Notes: generated by a model from the sequence alone, not told the origin. Shown: positions 10,172-21,896, counted from the first letter of the stretch. The stretch: DNA of 64,000 bases from Euglena gracilis (GCA_039621445.1 CP154955.1:46957540-47021539); one strand, 5' to 3'. Translations and numbers: made by a program.

Positions 10172-10817
10172 CATACATACATACATACATACATACATAC
10201 ATACATACATACATACATACATACATACATACATACATACATACATACATACATACATACATACATACATACATACATACATACATACATACATGCATGC
10301 ATGCATGCATACATACATACATACATACATACATACATACATACATACATACATACATACATACATACATACATACATACATACATACATACATACATAC
10401 ATACATACATACATACATAAGTACGTACATACGTACATACATACATACATACATACATACATACATACATACGTACGTACGTACGTACGTACGTACGTAC
10501 ATACATACATACATACATACATACATACATACATACATACATACATGCATGCATACATACATACATACATACATACCATACATACGTACATACATACATA
10601 CGTACGTACGTACGTACGTACGTACGTACGTACGTACGTACGTACGTACATACATACATACATACATACATACATACATACATACATACATACATACATA
10701 CATACATACATACATACATACATACATACATACATACATACATACATACATACATACATGCATGCATGCATGCATACATACATACATGCGTACGTACATA
10801 CATACATACATACATAC

Positions 10818-10848
<31 letters not shown>

Positions 10849-11028
10849 CATACATACATGCATACATGCATACATATACATACATACATACATACATACA
10901 TACATACATACATACATACATACATACATACATACATACATACATACATACATACATACATACATACATACATACATACATACATACATACATACATACA
11001 TACATACATACATACATACATACATACA
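10172..11028. repeat. (ACAT)n microsatellite, 857 bp
   Basis: Almost uninterrupted ACAT tetramers with blocks of ACGT (near 10471-10498 and 10603-10647) and CATG. All six frames are open through much of it, which explains the long YIHT- and CMYV-repeat frames; these are not genes. Confidence 0.97.
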
Positions 11029-11633
11029 AATGTACGTACGGAATAGCCTGCCCCCCCCCAACTGCCCCCTTCCGACCAGATCCCCCAAATGATTGCAGAA
11101 TTTCGGCCCCACACCGAAGCTGTATTCATACTGCGTTGTGCAGGTTTCCCAAATTTCCCACGTTTATTTCCCGAGGTTTAGATCCACGTTTTTGAATTGC
11201 AGTGCCAGACCAACCCGCTTTAAGGACCCCAGGGGGTCCCAAGGCTAGCCATTTTGCTAGACACCTTAAAAAATGGACTAGGCAGGAGGGGGCCTGCGGG
11301 TCCCCCTGACTGGAAAAAAAATTTCCTCCGGCGGTACGCACCGAGATGGTATTCTGTTTTTTTTTGATGCGTTTTTTTGGGGGTTGATTTCCAATGATGA
11401 TCCCAAAAATTGCCGAAAATGTGCGTTTTTGGCAAGTTTTGGGGTACAAAAAGTTTTTTTGGTGTTTCGCACCCGTCACTGGAAAAATTTTTCTGCCAGC
11501 CAGCTCTGTGAGCAGACCCCCCCCCCACCTTGCCATCCGAGCTATCCATCCGAGCCATCCGCACCTTTCAGTCAGATCACATGGTTTTCTCCCACGACGC
11601 CGCCAGTCGTTCCTCACCGTCCGTTCGTCACAG

Positions 11634-11766
11634 GCCCAGCGGCTGAACCTACTGCCGGAGAGTTGCCGGCCCCGGCCACTGGACACGGGGTACGTGTTCA
11701 GCGCATTGGGCGTTGGGCTGCTGTTGCTGGCTGGTGTGGGGGCGGGCATTGGGACGGGACGAGCGG
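11634..11766 (+). CDS. Shared exon block A, copy 1 (single membrane segment)
   Basis: It begins after CAG (11631-11633) and reads AQRLNLLPES, a variable linker, DTGYVFSA and the hydrophobic LGVGLLLLAGVGAGIGTGR. Copy 2 at 35889 begins after an AG at the same place and keeps AQRL, DTGYVFSA and the glycine-rich helix. A GT is available at 11767. Third positions are GC-rich. The block would place one helix in a membrane. I could not match it to a named motif; assignment to the transporter rests on order and strand. Confidence 0.55.
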
Positions 11767-12103
11767 GTCATTCACTGATGGAGAAGTTGCTTTCTGGACA
11801 GTCACTGAAAGCTTTTTCCCCATTTTTTTTGTGTCACAGTTCTTCAGAGTCGATGCTCTTTCCCGTTTCTTCTTTTTTTTGCCTCTTCTTGCCGAGTCTT
11901 CTTGGTCAGTACAACACATTCAGTCGGATTAATTCCTTGGTTTTTTGTGTTGGTTTTGATACCAAATTTGAGGGGACCAATGCTGTGCTGTTTTGGAAGT
12001 TCTCAAGGGCCCCGTCGGTCTTGTTTTGTTTCATTTTTTGCCTGTCTTTGTGTTCTCCCAGTGATGAGGTGCAGCCAGGCAGATGACTGACCCCCTCCAG
12101 CAG

Positions 12104-12252
12104 ATGTTTTACAGTGTCCCTTGACTACACGACAGTTGGTCAATCCTACCTCTTCAGCTCCCTCCACCCCCAACTCATTCTCTTTTTCCGCATCGTCCAA
12201 ATGCTACCGGTCTTTTGGGAGGAGGTTCTACCCAAGCTCCCATCTTTTGAAA
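12104..12252 (+). CDS. Shared exon block B, copy 1 (EamA-like)
   Basis: In the frame common to both copies it reads SLDYTTVGQSYLFSSLHPQL, then ILFFRIVQMLPVFWEEVLP, ending at a possible GT (12253). The pattern 'YTtvaqa-lf-sLhP' followed by a hydrophobic run resembles the end of the first EamA half, where helices 3 and 4 meet. Copy 2 has the same residues split in two (36640-36677 and 36964-37077). The start after CAG at 12101-12103 is the most upstream AG consistent with homology. Confidence 0.5.
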
Positions 12253-13180
12253 GTGTTCGATGATCCTCTCAAAAAACACATTTGCAGTCCCCAGTGCTGA
12301 GATAAATGTGGTTTTTTTTTTTGCTGTAAACCCTCCCTAATAGAAGCACGGGACCGCTACAAGCGCAGGGTCCAAATAAAAGTGCATGAAGTCAAATCCT
12401 TGCATATTTTGTTGGTTGCCGGCTTTTTTTTATTTGGCTTTTCGATTTTTTTCTGATTTTATCCAAAAAAAATGCCAATTTTTAGAAACAAAATTTCCCC
12501 CAAATCCTCATAATCACATTTCTAGTCTTTGTTTTACTGGTTGTTACTACCCACCTGTTTCAGAGTGGTCTGAAACACTCTGGTCACCCTTTCAGGGTGG
12601 TCTGTTGGGGGGGGGGAGGGCCGTGCCTTCATTCAAGGATGGATATTGATATTGGTTATTGGGGGGGGGTCCCGATGAATTTGGATAGATTGACACGCCG
12701 ATATCCTGGATAAAAGTCAATAAAACCGATATGATCATTTTGTTCCCCGATATCCTCATTTTTGATTTGGGAATCCCAAAATCGCCCAAAAACAACAACA
12801 AACAATAACAAATACGTCACCCCCCCCCAATAAAACCGATATTGCACAATATTTTTTTCGGGACCCAATAAATTCAAGATTTTTGATAAGCCCGAAGTGG
12901 GCCGACATCCAATTTCCATCCTTGCTTCATTTACCCATTTCCCAATATTAAAGTTTGCACTGACGGTCATCACAACATGCAAATGGGAAAAAAGTCACAA
13001 TGTTGTGTAGTTTGATGAACTGACTACTCTGGAATTCCACCGCTGTGTTTGACCACAAACACTTCATTAGCAGGAATTGAAATCAATTCCGTCGTTTCCC
13101 CTAAAGCAGTTGCCCTGCAGTTGCATCAATAAGAGGGGCTTGGCTTCGGGCATAGTACTGGCGTTGGCCGGGGGCGCTCT
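12253..13180. other. Intronic DNA, mostly featureless
   Basis: Apart from the inverted-repeat element at 12643-12847, I see no gene or structured repeat. Confidence 0.4.
12643..12847. mobile_element. Short poly-G inverted-repeat element
   Basis: GATATTGGTTATTGGGGGGG on the left matches the reverse complement of CCCCCCCAATAAAACCGATA on the right. The interior is AT-rich with CCGATAT repeats. No target duplication was resolved. Confidence 0.5.
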
Positions 13181-13633
13181 CACCAGGCCCTGCTGCAATT
13201 TTTTTTAAGCCCTGGCGGCCCATTCACCGTGCCACTCAACCCCAACACCCTCCTGCTGCCCTTCAGAATTCGAAATGAAGAGGGTGCCGCGACTTTGGAG
13301 GGGGTGTCCCGTGTCCCCCCATCTGAAGCCTCCTTGACTGCAGGATGTCCTGGACTGGAGGGGGCATGGCGCGGAAGGTGGGGGCGGACTGGAGCGGTGT
13401 CCGAACCCCCCCCCCACACCTTCCAAGGGAGGTCAGACTGACCTGAACGGGGCAAGGGACCCCCATGGATCCCCCCCACCTATTTCGAAAGTCTTCCCGT
13501 CCCGACCCCAGAGGGGTTACTTTCAAAACCGAGGGAGTCACTTTTTGAAAAGCAGCCAATCCCTTCCAGCGCCGCTCTGGCCACACGGACAAAAATGGTC
13601 TCAAGTCAATGGAGTTTTGCCTGTTTTCAAGAA

Positions 13634-13660
13634 TCACCCAGCGCCTGCGGCGCTGGGTGA
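13634..13660. repeat. Perfect 12-bp hairpin of the GGCGC class
   Basis: TCACCCAGCGCC, loop TGC, then the exact complement. Same hairpin class as those inside several MITEs (see findings). Confidence 0.8.
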
Positions 13661-15010
13661 GCTATTTTGGCCCTTTCTGGCAGGGTCGATCCCCCCACCT
13701 CCCGGTCCAGGAGGGGGTTGTGTGACCCTCCCCCTTCTAAACAGCTAAACAATGGTGCAGTCTGGAGGATCGATTTTTGGCTCAGCGCAAGGCGCCGTTC
13801 CATTTTTTTGGCACTCTTGGGCGAAATTCTGTCAAAATTGCATAAAAAATTCGGCCCAAAGCGCTGGAAAGAAAAACTTGACCTTTTGTCGACCCCCCCT
13901 GGGGGGGTAAGGTGGTGGTAGGGCGTGTCCGGACCACCTCCTAGATGTTGGGAGGGGGTTTCTGGACCCCCCACCCCACCTCTTTGGCAGGCAAAACCTT
14001 TTTTTTGGCACTGCACACTGGAAATGAACAAAAAATCTCCCTTTTCCTCATTTTTGAGCAGGTTGAACTTTTTTTTGACGTTCTGGTGCTTTCCACATGA
14101 AAAGGGAAAAAAATCAAAATTCAAAAAAATGAGGGTTTTGACCTGGTTTCCTGCCTTTTTGCCCGTCCACAAAACCAAAAAATTTCCCACCCCACCTTCA
14201 ATTTCGTGGAAGGAGGCGGTCCGACCCACATCCCTCCCCCCTCCATGCCCCTCCCCAAGGCTTCCCATACATCATCCCTGCCCTGGGGTCACTTTCCAAA
14301 CAAGTGTGGTCTGTAAGCAATTGTATGCTCAGGGTTCGACATAAGGAGGGTGCACACAATGTCCCCCTCCTGGGGTCCAGGCCACCCCCACCTGTCAAGG
14401 GGTCCAGACTGAGCCCGGGGGGGGGGACCTCCCAAATGGCCAAAAAAGTGCCATTTTGGGCACTTTTAGGACAAATTTTTGCCAAAAATGCAAAAAAATT
14501 TTGGCTCAAAGTGCCGGGAGGAAAAATTTGACGGAATATTTGACCCAGGGTAAAAATTTTCGGCCCGGCCCTTTGCGCCGGGCCAAAAATCAGTCACCCA
14601 GACTGCGCCACTGTTTAGGTGGGTGGGGGTGCCCCCCCTCCCTGCTGGACCCGGGGGGGGGGATTCCGGACCTCTCACCACCTGCCCTTATTTTGAAGCT
14701 TGTGTATGCCCCCAACATGACAAGGTGGTCCAGACCCACGCGGGTCGGTTCCTGAGACCCCCCAAAACGTCAAGTTTTTTTTTTCAAGTCTTTGTGCCAA
14801 AAATGTTCAGAAAGTTTGACAAAATTTGTCTTAAGTTGCCCAAAATTGCACTTTGGTTGATTTGAGTGGATGGGGACAATTTTTTTTTCAGCACGTCGCT
14901 TTTTGCCCGGCTCAAAATGGCGACCACATTACTGTTTTAGAGGGATGTGTCACTCCCCAGCCCCCCCCCTCCTGGACCAGAGGTTGAGTCAGAATTTCCC
15001 CCCACCTGCC
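13660..15010. repeat. Repeat-rich intron, family I fragments
   Basis: Segments at 13680-13930 and 14410-14700 resemble each other (one inverted) and 29080-29320: each has 'cagtcacccagact'-like sequence, a 'cggcccggc..gccgggcc' hairpin (14561-14584) and C/G runs followed by a 'tccggacc' phrase. A family B right end (GTAAGCAATTGTATG) stands at 14317-14331 without a located partner. No coding exon recognised. Confidence 0.5.
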
Positions 15011-15305
15011 TTTTTGTAAAATCCCACCGCCCTCTCTGAATGTACAATCTCTTGTTGTGTTTCCCCAAAAGTATTACTGCACACACACATGCAATAATAG
15101 TGTATGTACATGTATGGCAATTTAATGCCCCCCTGGGAGGTATTAAATTTCCTGGGGTTCGTGAAGGCACAGGGTCAGACCGGTCGGCCTCAGTTCGGCT
15201 GCACCAGCAAGCCGCACAGATATATAATTCAAAAATTAATGGAAAAATGATCTCATTATCTTATTGCTCATTTATGGGAAGAAAACACGGCACAGGGTGC
15301 CAGAG

Positions 15306-15654
15306 CAGGCAATTGCTTAAGCACTGACCGACCCCCCCCCCCCCCGGGGGGGGGGGGGACTGGTTTTTTCAGAGTGACTGACTGGTTTTTGGCCACCCCT
15401 CCCCCCCCGGGGGGGGGGGGGGCGGCCAGGAGTGGGCAAAAGTGGCTTGAGTGACCCCGGCGCCGAAGGCGCCGGAAAAATGTTTTGGGCCTAAAATGGC
15501 CTAAAGTGACTGGAAAGTGGCCGTTTTTCTGAGTGGCCGACCCCCCCGGGGGGGGGGTAGTGACTGGCTGGTTTTTTGAAAATGAGTGACTGACTGGTTT
15601 TTAAAAAAAAGTGGAGTGACCCCCCCCCCCCGGGGGTCGGTAAGCAATTGTATG
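15306..15654. mobile_element. hAT-like MITE, family B, intact copy
   Basis: TSD TGCCAGAG at 15298-15305 and 15655-15662. Left end CAGGCAATTGCTTAAGC; reverse complement of right end CATACAATTGCTTACCG. The body repeats 'gactgactggttttt', has two C(n)G(n) palindromes and the hairpin CCGGCGCC-GAA-GGCGCCGG-like (15457-15475). It is the best reference for the family. Confidence 0.9.
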
Positions 15655-15739
15655 TGCCAGAGGCCTGCCCATTAATCTTTCAGCCAACCCAACTGAAACC
15701 CGCCTTTTGTTCCTCTGCTGAAATGCAAAACAAATTTCA

Positions 15740-16120
15740 AACTTGCCCCATTTTCTTCAATTCCTTCGGGCTACGCTTTTAGGCTGTGGACCCCCCCCCC
15801 ACTTGGCACTTGGGAAACTGGAATGCCACATTGCTTGCCGTTTGCCCAGACTGTTACAGAGATTCTCAAGAATGTCCTCTGTATGCCCCGATCTCACCGT
15901 CGCACACGGCTGGAAGACAGCGGAAAGAAGTGGGACCCGGGAACGCTGGAGGACTTTTCTTAAACGCCGGGAGCAGGCGAAACACGCCAAATATGATTTC
16001 CCATGCCGCAACGGCGGCACTTACCCCAACTATTCCGGCATAGATCGTTTTCTGTTTGTACAGTCCCATTTTATGTTTCCATTTGTTAAGGAGCGCCAGT
16101 GTAACAAAAAACTTTGACAG
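15740..16120 (-). other. Possible short exon on the minus strand
   Basis: From an ATG at 16069 the minus strand reads MGLYKQKTIYAGIVG and then meets GTAAGT, a strong donor, near 16026; the unspliced frame continues hydrophobic for about 20 residues. There is no counterpart in copy 2 and no family match. Plus-strand frames are also open. Weak evidence only. Confidence 0.15.
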
Positions 16121-16182
16121 GCTGACAGGCTGAAGACAGGCTGGGTCAGGGGGCCCTAATAAGCGTGTATCATCCTAATTGG

Positions 16183-16560
16183 GCACCAGGGCGTCGCTCA
16201 AGCTGAAATGGACCCCATCCCTCAGGGGCACAGCCAGAAGCCGTTTTCCAGCACAGACCCCTTCCCCCCCATCGACGAGTTTTAATAATTTTCCAGCCGC
16301 CCTTTGGGCCCTTTGGGCGGCTGGACGGTTTTCCCCCCCCCCGCTTTCGGGGTGCAAAAAATGGGCAAAAACTGAGCAAAGTCGGTCGGATTTGGGCTGG
16401 CCAGGGCCAAATTTCACTCAAAAAATCGACTTTTTGGCATTTTGGGGGCATTTTGCAGCTTCCATTTTTTGGCGCCCAGTTCGACCCCCATTTGCGCCCA
16501 ATTCCAGCCGGGGCACCCCATGGGGGGGGGGTCAGCTGGCAGTATTTCTCTGACGTTTTG
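16183..16560. mobile_element. Truncated MITE related to 27882-28131
   Basis: Left end CAGGGCGTCGCTCAAG resembles CAGGGCGTTGCTTTATA at 27882, and the interior ('gggtgcaaaa.atgggcaaaaa') matches. It has the hairpin CCAGCCGCCC...GGGCGGCTGG (16293-16324). No matching right end was found. Confidence 0.5.
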
Positions 16561-16724
16561 ACCCCTTTGGCTTGCCGTCGTCAATTTTGGCCAAATTTTG
16601 CCTGCCTTTTTGATCAGCGTTGGCCATTTGAACTCAGTTTTGGGCACTTTGGCCCCGCTTATTGGAAATTGTGCATCCCTGCGGACCCAAAAATTTGTTC
16701 GCAAATGGTTGCATTTATTGGGGG

Positions 16725-17152
16725 CAGGGGTTTTCTTAAGCTGGAGAGGAGGGTCCAGCCAGCCAGCACTTTTTTTCTAGCTGGCATCTCCCAGCCGGGC
16801 TGTGGATCCCCCGGGGGGGGGGGGGAGGGGGTCGGGTCAGCCTGAAAAAATTTTCGGCGCGCAAACACCAAAATTTTTGGGGAAAACGGTAAAAAAATGA
16901 CCAAAAATGGCATTTTTGGGTGGCTTTTGGGTCTTCATCTCCAATTCTTGGCTAACCCAGATGGATTTGGATATTTTGGGGGCATTTTTGGGTGGTGCCG
17001 CTGGGTCCAGCTCCCAGCTGGCTTTACCCCCCCCTGGACCCCACCCCCTGGCAGGGGGGGTCCAGCCAGCACCTTTTTTTCCAGCCAGCACCTTTTTTTC
17101 CAGCCGGCCTGCGGAACCCTTCCCCCCGGGTCCTTAAGAAAAAAAAACCCCT
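16725..17152. mobile_element. hAT-like MITE
   Basis: TSD ATTGGGGG at 16717-16724 and 17153-17160. Left end CAGGGGTTTTCTTAAG; right end reverse complement CAGGGGTTTTTTTTTCTTAA. Terminal sequence is closely related to the element at 7911-8400. Contains CCAGC-rich repeats and G/C runs. Confidence 0.9.
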
Positions 17153-17237
17153 GATTGGGGGGGTCACGAGGTTGCCAAAAAAGGCTCCCCAGCTCCAGGG
17201 CAAATTGGAACTTGCAGTGGCGAAGACATGCGGGCAG

Positions 17238-17350
17238 GCCGGACGTCATCCGGGCCTGGCCCCGGTGTTCTATGGTTCGCGGTCTGCCTCGTCTGGCGGC
17301 AAGGATGTTCCCCTTGGTGACGCCCTGGCCTTTGTATTATCCTTCTCTCT
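17238..17350 (+). CDS. Shared exon block C, copy 1 (start of second EamA half)
   Basis: Reads HPGLAPVFYGSRSASSGGKD then VPLGDALAFVLSFSL. The pattern 'GKD-lGDaLAF-sS-S' is typical of the start of an EamA half, where the loop leads into a helix with GD(L/A)LA. Copy 2 (38292-38422) conserves FYGS, SSGGKD and GDALAF with mainly conservative changes. AG at 17236-17237 gives the start; the donor is not clear. Confidence 0.6.
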
Positions 17351-17718
17351 CACGCCCCTTTTCTTTAAACTTCGTGACCCTTAATCCATCACCAGAATGG
17401 CTGAGTTTCATCCTGGAATCAGGAGGAGCGGGCTCCAAGAACCAAGCAAGCATGATTTAAATCAGAATTATGAAAATGAGTCCAGTCCTCATTTTCCCCC
17501 AAAGAAAAACATATTTTGAGAAACACCCCACCAACAGCATAAACCAGCCATTATTTTCACACAAATTCCATTGAATGTTTTCATTTCATCCCATTGCCAC
17601 TGGGTAATGACTTCTTTCAATCTGGCCTTTTCAGTGTTCCCATTTCTGTGTTGCTATGTTCTTTCCTATTAAGGGTTTCTGTGCCTTGGCGTTTGTGAAA
17701 GGGCCGTTTTGCTGACAG

Positions 17719-17771
17719 GTGCAGGCCTGCTCATCTCCAAGTTCCTGCTCCCTCACATGTCTTCTTGCCAG
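17719..17771 (+). CDS. Shared exon block D, copy 1 (EamA-like)
   Basis: After CAG (17716-17718) it reads AGLLISKFLLPHMSSCQG. Copy 2 at 41804-41857 reads AGGLLVSKFLLPHMTSAQG after an AG at the identical point. This fits the continuation of block C into the loop after a helix ('y-LlvrKl'). The 3' boundary falls at a CAG in both copies rather than at an obvious GT, so the end is approximate. Confidence 0.55.
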
Positions 17772-18159
17772 GGCCTGTCGGCCGTTCCAGCCCCCCCCCC
17801 CCTCCGGGAGTCCAGGGCCAAAAATCTGCTGGCTGCATTTTCTGGACCCAAAGGAGTCTGGCGTCATGTTAATTTTATGAAGTCGCCAAACACGAACACC
17901 ATACCGAAAACAAACAATTTCATCCACCTATCCTCATCCAGCATTTCCCCTTATGTTTGCAGGATTTTGTGTTTTGCCTGAGCCCTCCCCCCACCTCTGG
18001 ACTTGGCATTCGCAAGTCTGATTGTTTTCCCGTTGCCCTTCAGCAGACCAGATTCTAAACACAAACTTCTGACAGTTTTTTTTTGCTGTTTTTTTTCACG
18101 TTGGACTGTTAGTCGCCTTGGCATCGTAACCTCCTGACCACTGTTCCCCCAGCAGCGGT

Positions 18160-18363
18160 GGCAGTTCGCCTGTTCAACCCCCCCCCCCCCCGCCTTTTCC
18201 CCCGTCACCCGGAACCTCCCCACCCTGCCCCCATACACTACCTGCTCCTCACCATCCCCACCGCCCTCCTGGTCCAACTGCTGGCCGCTGCCCTCCTCCT
18301 CCGAGACGAGCTCAGCCTCTTCGGCCCAACGGCCGGCATATTCAGCTTCCTGAGCGAGGGCTG
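18160..18363 (+). pseudogene. Shared exon block E, copy 1 (EamA-like, in-frame stop)
   Basis: The open part reads HYLLLTIPTALLVQLLAAAL and then LLRDELSLFGPTAGIFSFLSEG followed by TGA. Copy 2 (43075-43246) has HYLSIVTFGALVVQLLAAGA, LLRDQLSLFGPTDGVFGFLGEGGM and then TGA two codons later. The stretch corresponds to helix 7 and its loop in EamA carriers. After the stop, copy 1 continues in the same frame with RWALQYIPPS, which looks coding, so the stop may be a lesion. A transporter would not normally end here because block G carries the last helices. Confidence 0.5.
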
Positions 18364-19111
18364 ACTTCGTTGGGCGCTGCAGTACATCCCCCCGTCCTTG
18401 ACACAACTGGTCCAAGGACCCCCCCCCCCCGTGGCAACTGCACTTTCTTCGTTCTTTGGCGTGTCAAGGACAAGGGGAGGGAATGCAGTCCCATCGTTTT
18501 TGGCGTCATTGGTACGTGTTCGGGTTTCCTCACCTGAAGAACATTGTGCATCTTATAACCAATTTACGGGCTTCAGATTGGCTGTGCGGTGGTGTTTTGG
18601 AGGAGCTTTCCCCACAGATATTAAAATCATTATCTCCGTCTGGCAGCAATTTAAAGGAAGCATTTTCGAGAATCCCTGATACAGTGATACAGTGACTATT
18701 GGTTTTATGGCGCTGTTGCTGTGTAGAGTCGTTATCAAACAGCACCTGCTTTTCCTCCATAAGAGCATTTCTTTTGTAGAGCCATCTCATTGGCCTTCAT
18801 TATATTTTTCCACTTTCATTTTCATTTTTTTTTCACCTCTTTTTCGGGATTCTTGTCCCTACTTGCCAACTGTATTATAATCTTTGTTATCACCATCTTT
18901 TATGAAACTTGCTCCACATTTTCGAATTTTTGTTTGTACATGCAAGTAAACGAAGGTCAAAATCTTCGCACATATATTTGTACAAACCACACCCAATTCC
19001 CCACAGTGGTGCAGTTTGACATAAAATAATCTGATTGCCTTCCAGCGAAGGAAGCTTGGAGAAGGCAAGGTGCCACTCTGCCGTGTGGCCACGCATCATT
19101 CAGCCCTGTCC

Positions 19112-19240
19112 CGGACGAAACCAATTTCCGCTGGTGGCTGGGGTGCATGGTGTGCGCCGGCCCGGCCCAAAGGCCAGCCCTTTCAGGTCATTGCCGGCCA
19201 TTCCAAAGAGAAAACGGTGCAACATGTATTTGCCTGTGTG
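19112..19240 (+). CDS. Shared block H, copy 1
   Basis: The sequence from 'tttccgctggtggctggggtgca' aligns with 'tttcccatggtggctcggatgca' at 43885 in copy 2, 24.75 kb away. In one shared frame the copies read FPLVAGVHGVRR and FPMVARMHCLFR, after which similarity fades. It may be a short exon between E and G, possibly part of helix 8. No family motif beyond hydrophobicity, and splice sites are unclear. Confidence 0.3.
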
Positions 19241-20195
19241 CTGTTGTGTTTGTGTGCTAAGTTTGTGTATGTTTGCATACCTACGTTCAGTGTTGTATGT
19301 GTCATACGTGTCATTTCGTCCTCATAAAATCCTTGTGTTGTCAGAATACCATTTGGAAACATCACTTTTTCTGTAGCTGCATTGTTTTTAATCAGCCGCA
19401 GATGAAGGTAACTGAATAAATTAATTTTGGAAGCAAATGCAGCAAATGCATTTTTTTTATAGTGTTTTCACTCAGGTTTTTTTTTTGCATTCTGCTAAGA
19501 AGGAGATTGACTCAAAAAATTATTGCACTGAAATCAATTCTAAACCAATTTAACCGCAATTTAAATCAATTTTCCAGTGTTCGTCTTTTTTAATCATTGT
19601 TTCGTTTGTCATTTTTTTTACATTATTTGAGATGTGGTTCCCAAAAAGGAAAAGTCGCGTCAAGTCAAGTCAAGTTGTATTAGCCCTGGTGGTAGTGCAT
19701 TTGAGACCCCTCAAAAATTGCACGCAATCAAAAATTTCTTTGAAGTTTTCCCACAATTATTTCCCTTGGGCATATTAAGCCTAAAGGCCCCATTTGAAAT
19801 GTTTGCTTTGAAGGACAAACCGATGTTTGGCATCCGTGTGCAATGTACGACAATTAAAAAATTTTTTTTAAAGTGGAATGAAAAGAGGGGTCGGTTGCAG
19901 CGGATCTGATCTTTTTTTTGCAAACTTTGCTGAATCAAATTGGAACCTTAATGCAAATTTATTCAACATTTTCGTCCCCTTCGGTTCAGTTATTCAGTCA
20001 CCCCTTTGGTTGGGCGGGTTTGTTTCAGCCTTGTGCATTTCCAGCTTCCTTGAGTATCTGCTGTGGAATAAAAGCTGACAAGCAATATTTTCGAAATGGT
20101 AAGACTGTGACTCCTTCAGATTCTTCCCACTCGAATTGTATTTTGCATGGTGAAAGTGTTTGTGTCGCGTTTCTTAAATAAAGACCTTCATTGCC
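19241..20195. other. AT-rich intron, no supported feature
   Basis: Several T runs and unstructured sequence. I found no repeat partner within the window and no coding signal. Confidence 0.4.
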
Positions 20196-20196
20196 T

Positions 20197-20470
20197 TGTG
20201 GTGTGGCCTGGCATGGCGTGACGTGGTGTGGTGCGGTGTGATGTGTCGTGGTGTGGTGTGGAGCGGAGTGGTGTCGCGCGGTGTGACGTATTGTGGTGTG
20301 GCGTGGTGTGGTGTGATGCGGGATGGCATGGCGTGGCATGGCGTACTGTGGTGTGGTGTGGTGTGGTGTGGCATGGTGTAGTGGCGTGGCGTGGCGTGGC
20401 GCGGCGTGACGCGTCACGGCGTGATGTGGTGTGGTGTTGCGCGGCGTGGCGTGGCATGGCGTGGTGTGTT
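20197..20470. repeat. Degenerate pentamer repeat (GTGGT/GTGGC)
   Basis: About 270 bp of five-base units TGTGG, CGTGG and CATGG. Frames on both strands are open because of the repeat; the histidine-threonine rich ORF on the minus strand is not a gene. Confidence 0.9.
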
Positions 20471-20639
20471 TGGCCCTCCAGGAAATCTGCCCGAAAGAGT
20501 GGTGTGATTTGAGGGTACTCTCTCTGCTTTGCGAAGACCCAGGGGAAACCTTGTAAACCATATTTTGAGAATCCCACAATGCGTGCAAGCGTCTCACTGG
20601 CATGGCTTCCATTGCAACTTTCATTGGGTGGAAGTTGGA

Positions 20640-21009
20640 TAAACCCCCCCCCCCCCAAATTACCCCCCCCCCATCGGGGTCCAACTTCGATGACCGAGTT
20701 AATACCCCCCCCCCCCCAATCTCGGCCGACTACCTGGATTTTGACCTGAAAATGTAGGTAAAACTCACAATCTCCGACAACAAATTACAAAAAATCGATT
20801 TTTTTGGATCATCTGGCCTCCAAAAATGATCAGTTTCATGACAAAGTGCAAAAAATGACCCCAGTCTATTTTGGGTCCTATGGGACTTCAAAAAAAATTC
20901 GAAAATTTTGGGGTGCTATTGCCCCCCCAAATAATACTCCCCCCCCCCTTCGGGCCGGGACTTCGGGGGAAAAAATAATATCCCAGGGGGGTATTATTTG
21001 GGGAGTTTA
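20640..21009. mobile_element. Inverted-repeat element, family E, copy 2
   Basis: Homologous to 1611-1999 along its length. Left end TAAACCCCCCC...CCAAAT; right end TATTATTTGGGGAGTTTA. The two copies differ mainly in C/G run lengths and scattered substitutions. Confidence 0.6.
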
Positions 21010-21079
21010 CTGGACGGGCTGGTCGTCCTAGTTTGCCATTATGTTCTCTCTTGGCGTGCTGTTCGGGCTGCTATTTTTG

Positions 21080-21880
21080 CAGGTGTTCCCCATGTTGAAA
21101 TCTCCAGATTTCCATGATGAAAAAAATTGGAGAAATGCATTTCCCATATGTTTGTTATTTATAATTCCTTTAAATTTCTGATTTGGCACAGAATTCCTCA
21201 AAACACAATCGTGTTGACCCTGAACTGACAAAAGAATGTCCCAAATGAAAACTGCAGGTTCCGGCCACACAGCAGGGTCAAGTTGATTTCCCGGAATTTC
21301 CAGGGTCAATGTTCTGTGCAGCTGGCAGGATTTTGTGGAGATCGCTGGAAAGCTCGTCAGAAGAGTTTTCCATCAATGGCCTTCATTCAGTTTTTAACTT
21401 CCGAAATTTAGGTTTTTGGATTTGGTAAACCTCAACCTTTGGTTCAGAAAATGATCCCCAGATTTCCTTTGCCCAGCAATACCCCCATTCACCTCCATTC
21501 GACAGGTTTACAAGATTTTCTCCGCATTTTACAATTTAGTGAAATATTTTTGACAACTGGAAAATCCATAACCCTAGCGTTTTCAAGAGAATCATATTAA
21601 CATTATTATTTCAAGAGAATGATATTAACAAACGTTGGAAGTTCTTTTGGAAGCAGGAGGAGAGCAGGAGAAGGACATTTCCCAAAAAAATTCATTTTTT
21701 AAAAAAAAACAAACTGACCATGTCCTTATGTAGTGAGGGGGAGGACGCCCCCCACTGCATAAGGACATGGTCAGTCTCTGTCAGCTTCTCGTGCCCTGTG
21801 GCCCTCTTTTCACCTGACCTGGCTTACCCAGAAAAGCACTGCAGGGCTAAGGTTGGAAGTATCTGACAAAAATCGTTAGG
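21080..21880 (+). repeat. Dispersed repeats G and H, contiguous
   Basis: 21180-21500 matches 5590-5990; 21500-21880 matches 3100-3430 in reverse complement. The two may be parts of one 0.8-kb repeat that is split in the 3-6 kb region by the MITE. Confidence 0.6.
21714..21774. repeat. Palindrome with arms of about 22 bp
   Basis: CTGACCATGTCCTTATG and AGTG face CACTGCATAAGGACATGGTC with one mismatch around a G/C-rich loop. It can form a cruciform or RNA hairpin. Confidence 0.85.
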
Positions 21881-21896
21881 CTAGATATTGGGCCAG

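Noticed and set aside
10172-11028. Open frames of 100-358 residues made of YIHT, CMYV or TYIR repeats on both strands
   Set aside because: They are translations of the ACAT microsatellite; every frame is open because the tetramer contains no stop in phase.
11126-11749. 207-residue minus-strand ORF
   Set aside because: Antisense of exon block A; the + strand frame is the one conserved between copies.
20174-20684. Histidine/threonine-rich ORF on the minus strand
   Set aside because: Created by the GTGGT/GTGGC pentamer repeat.
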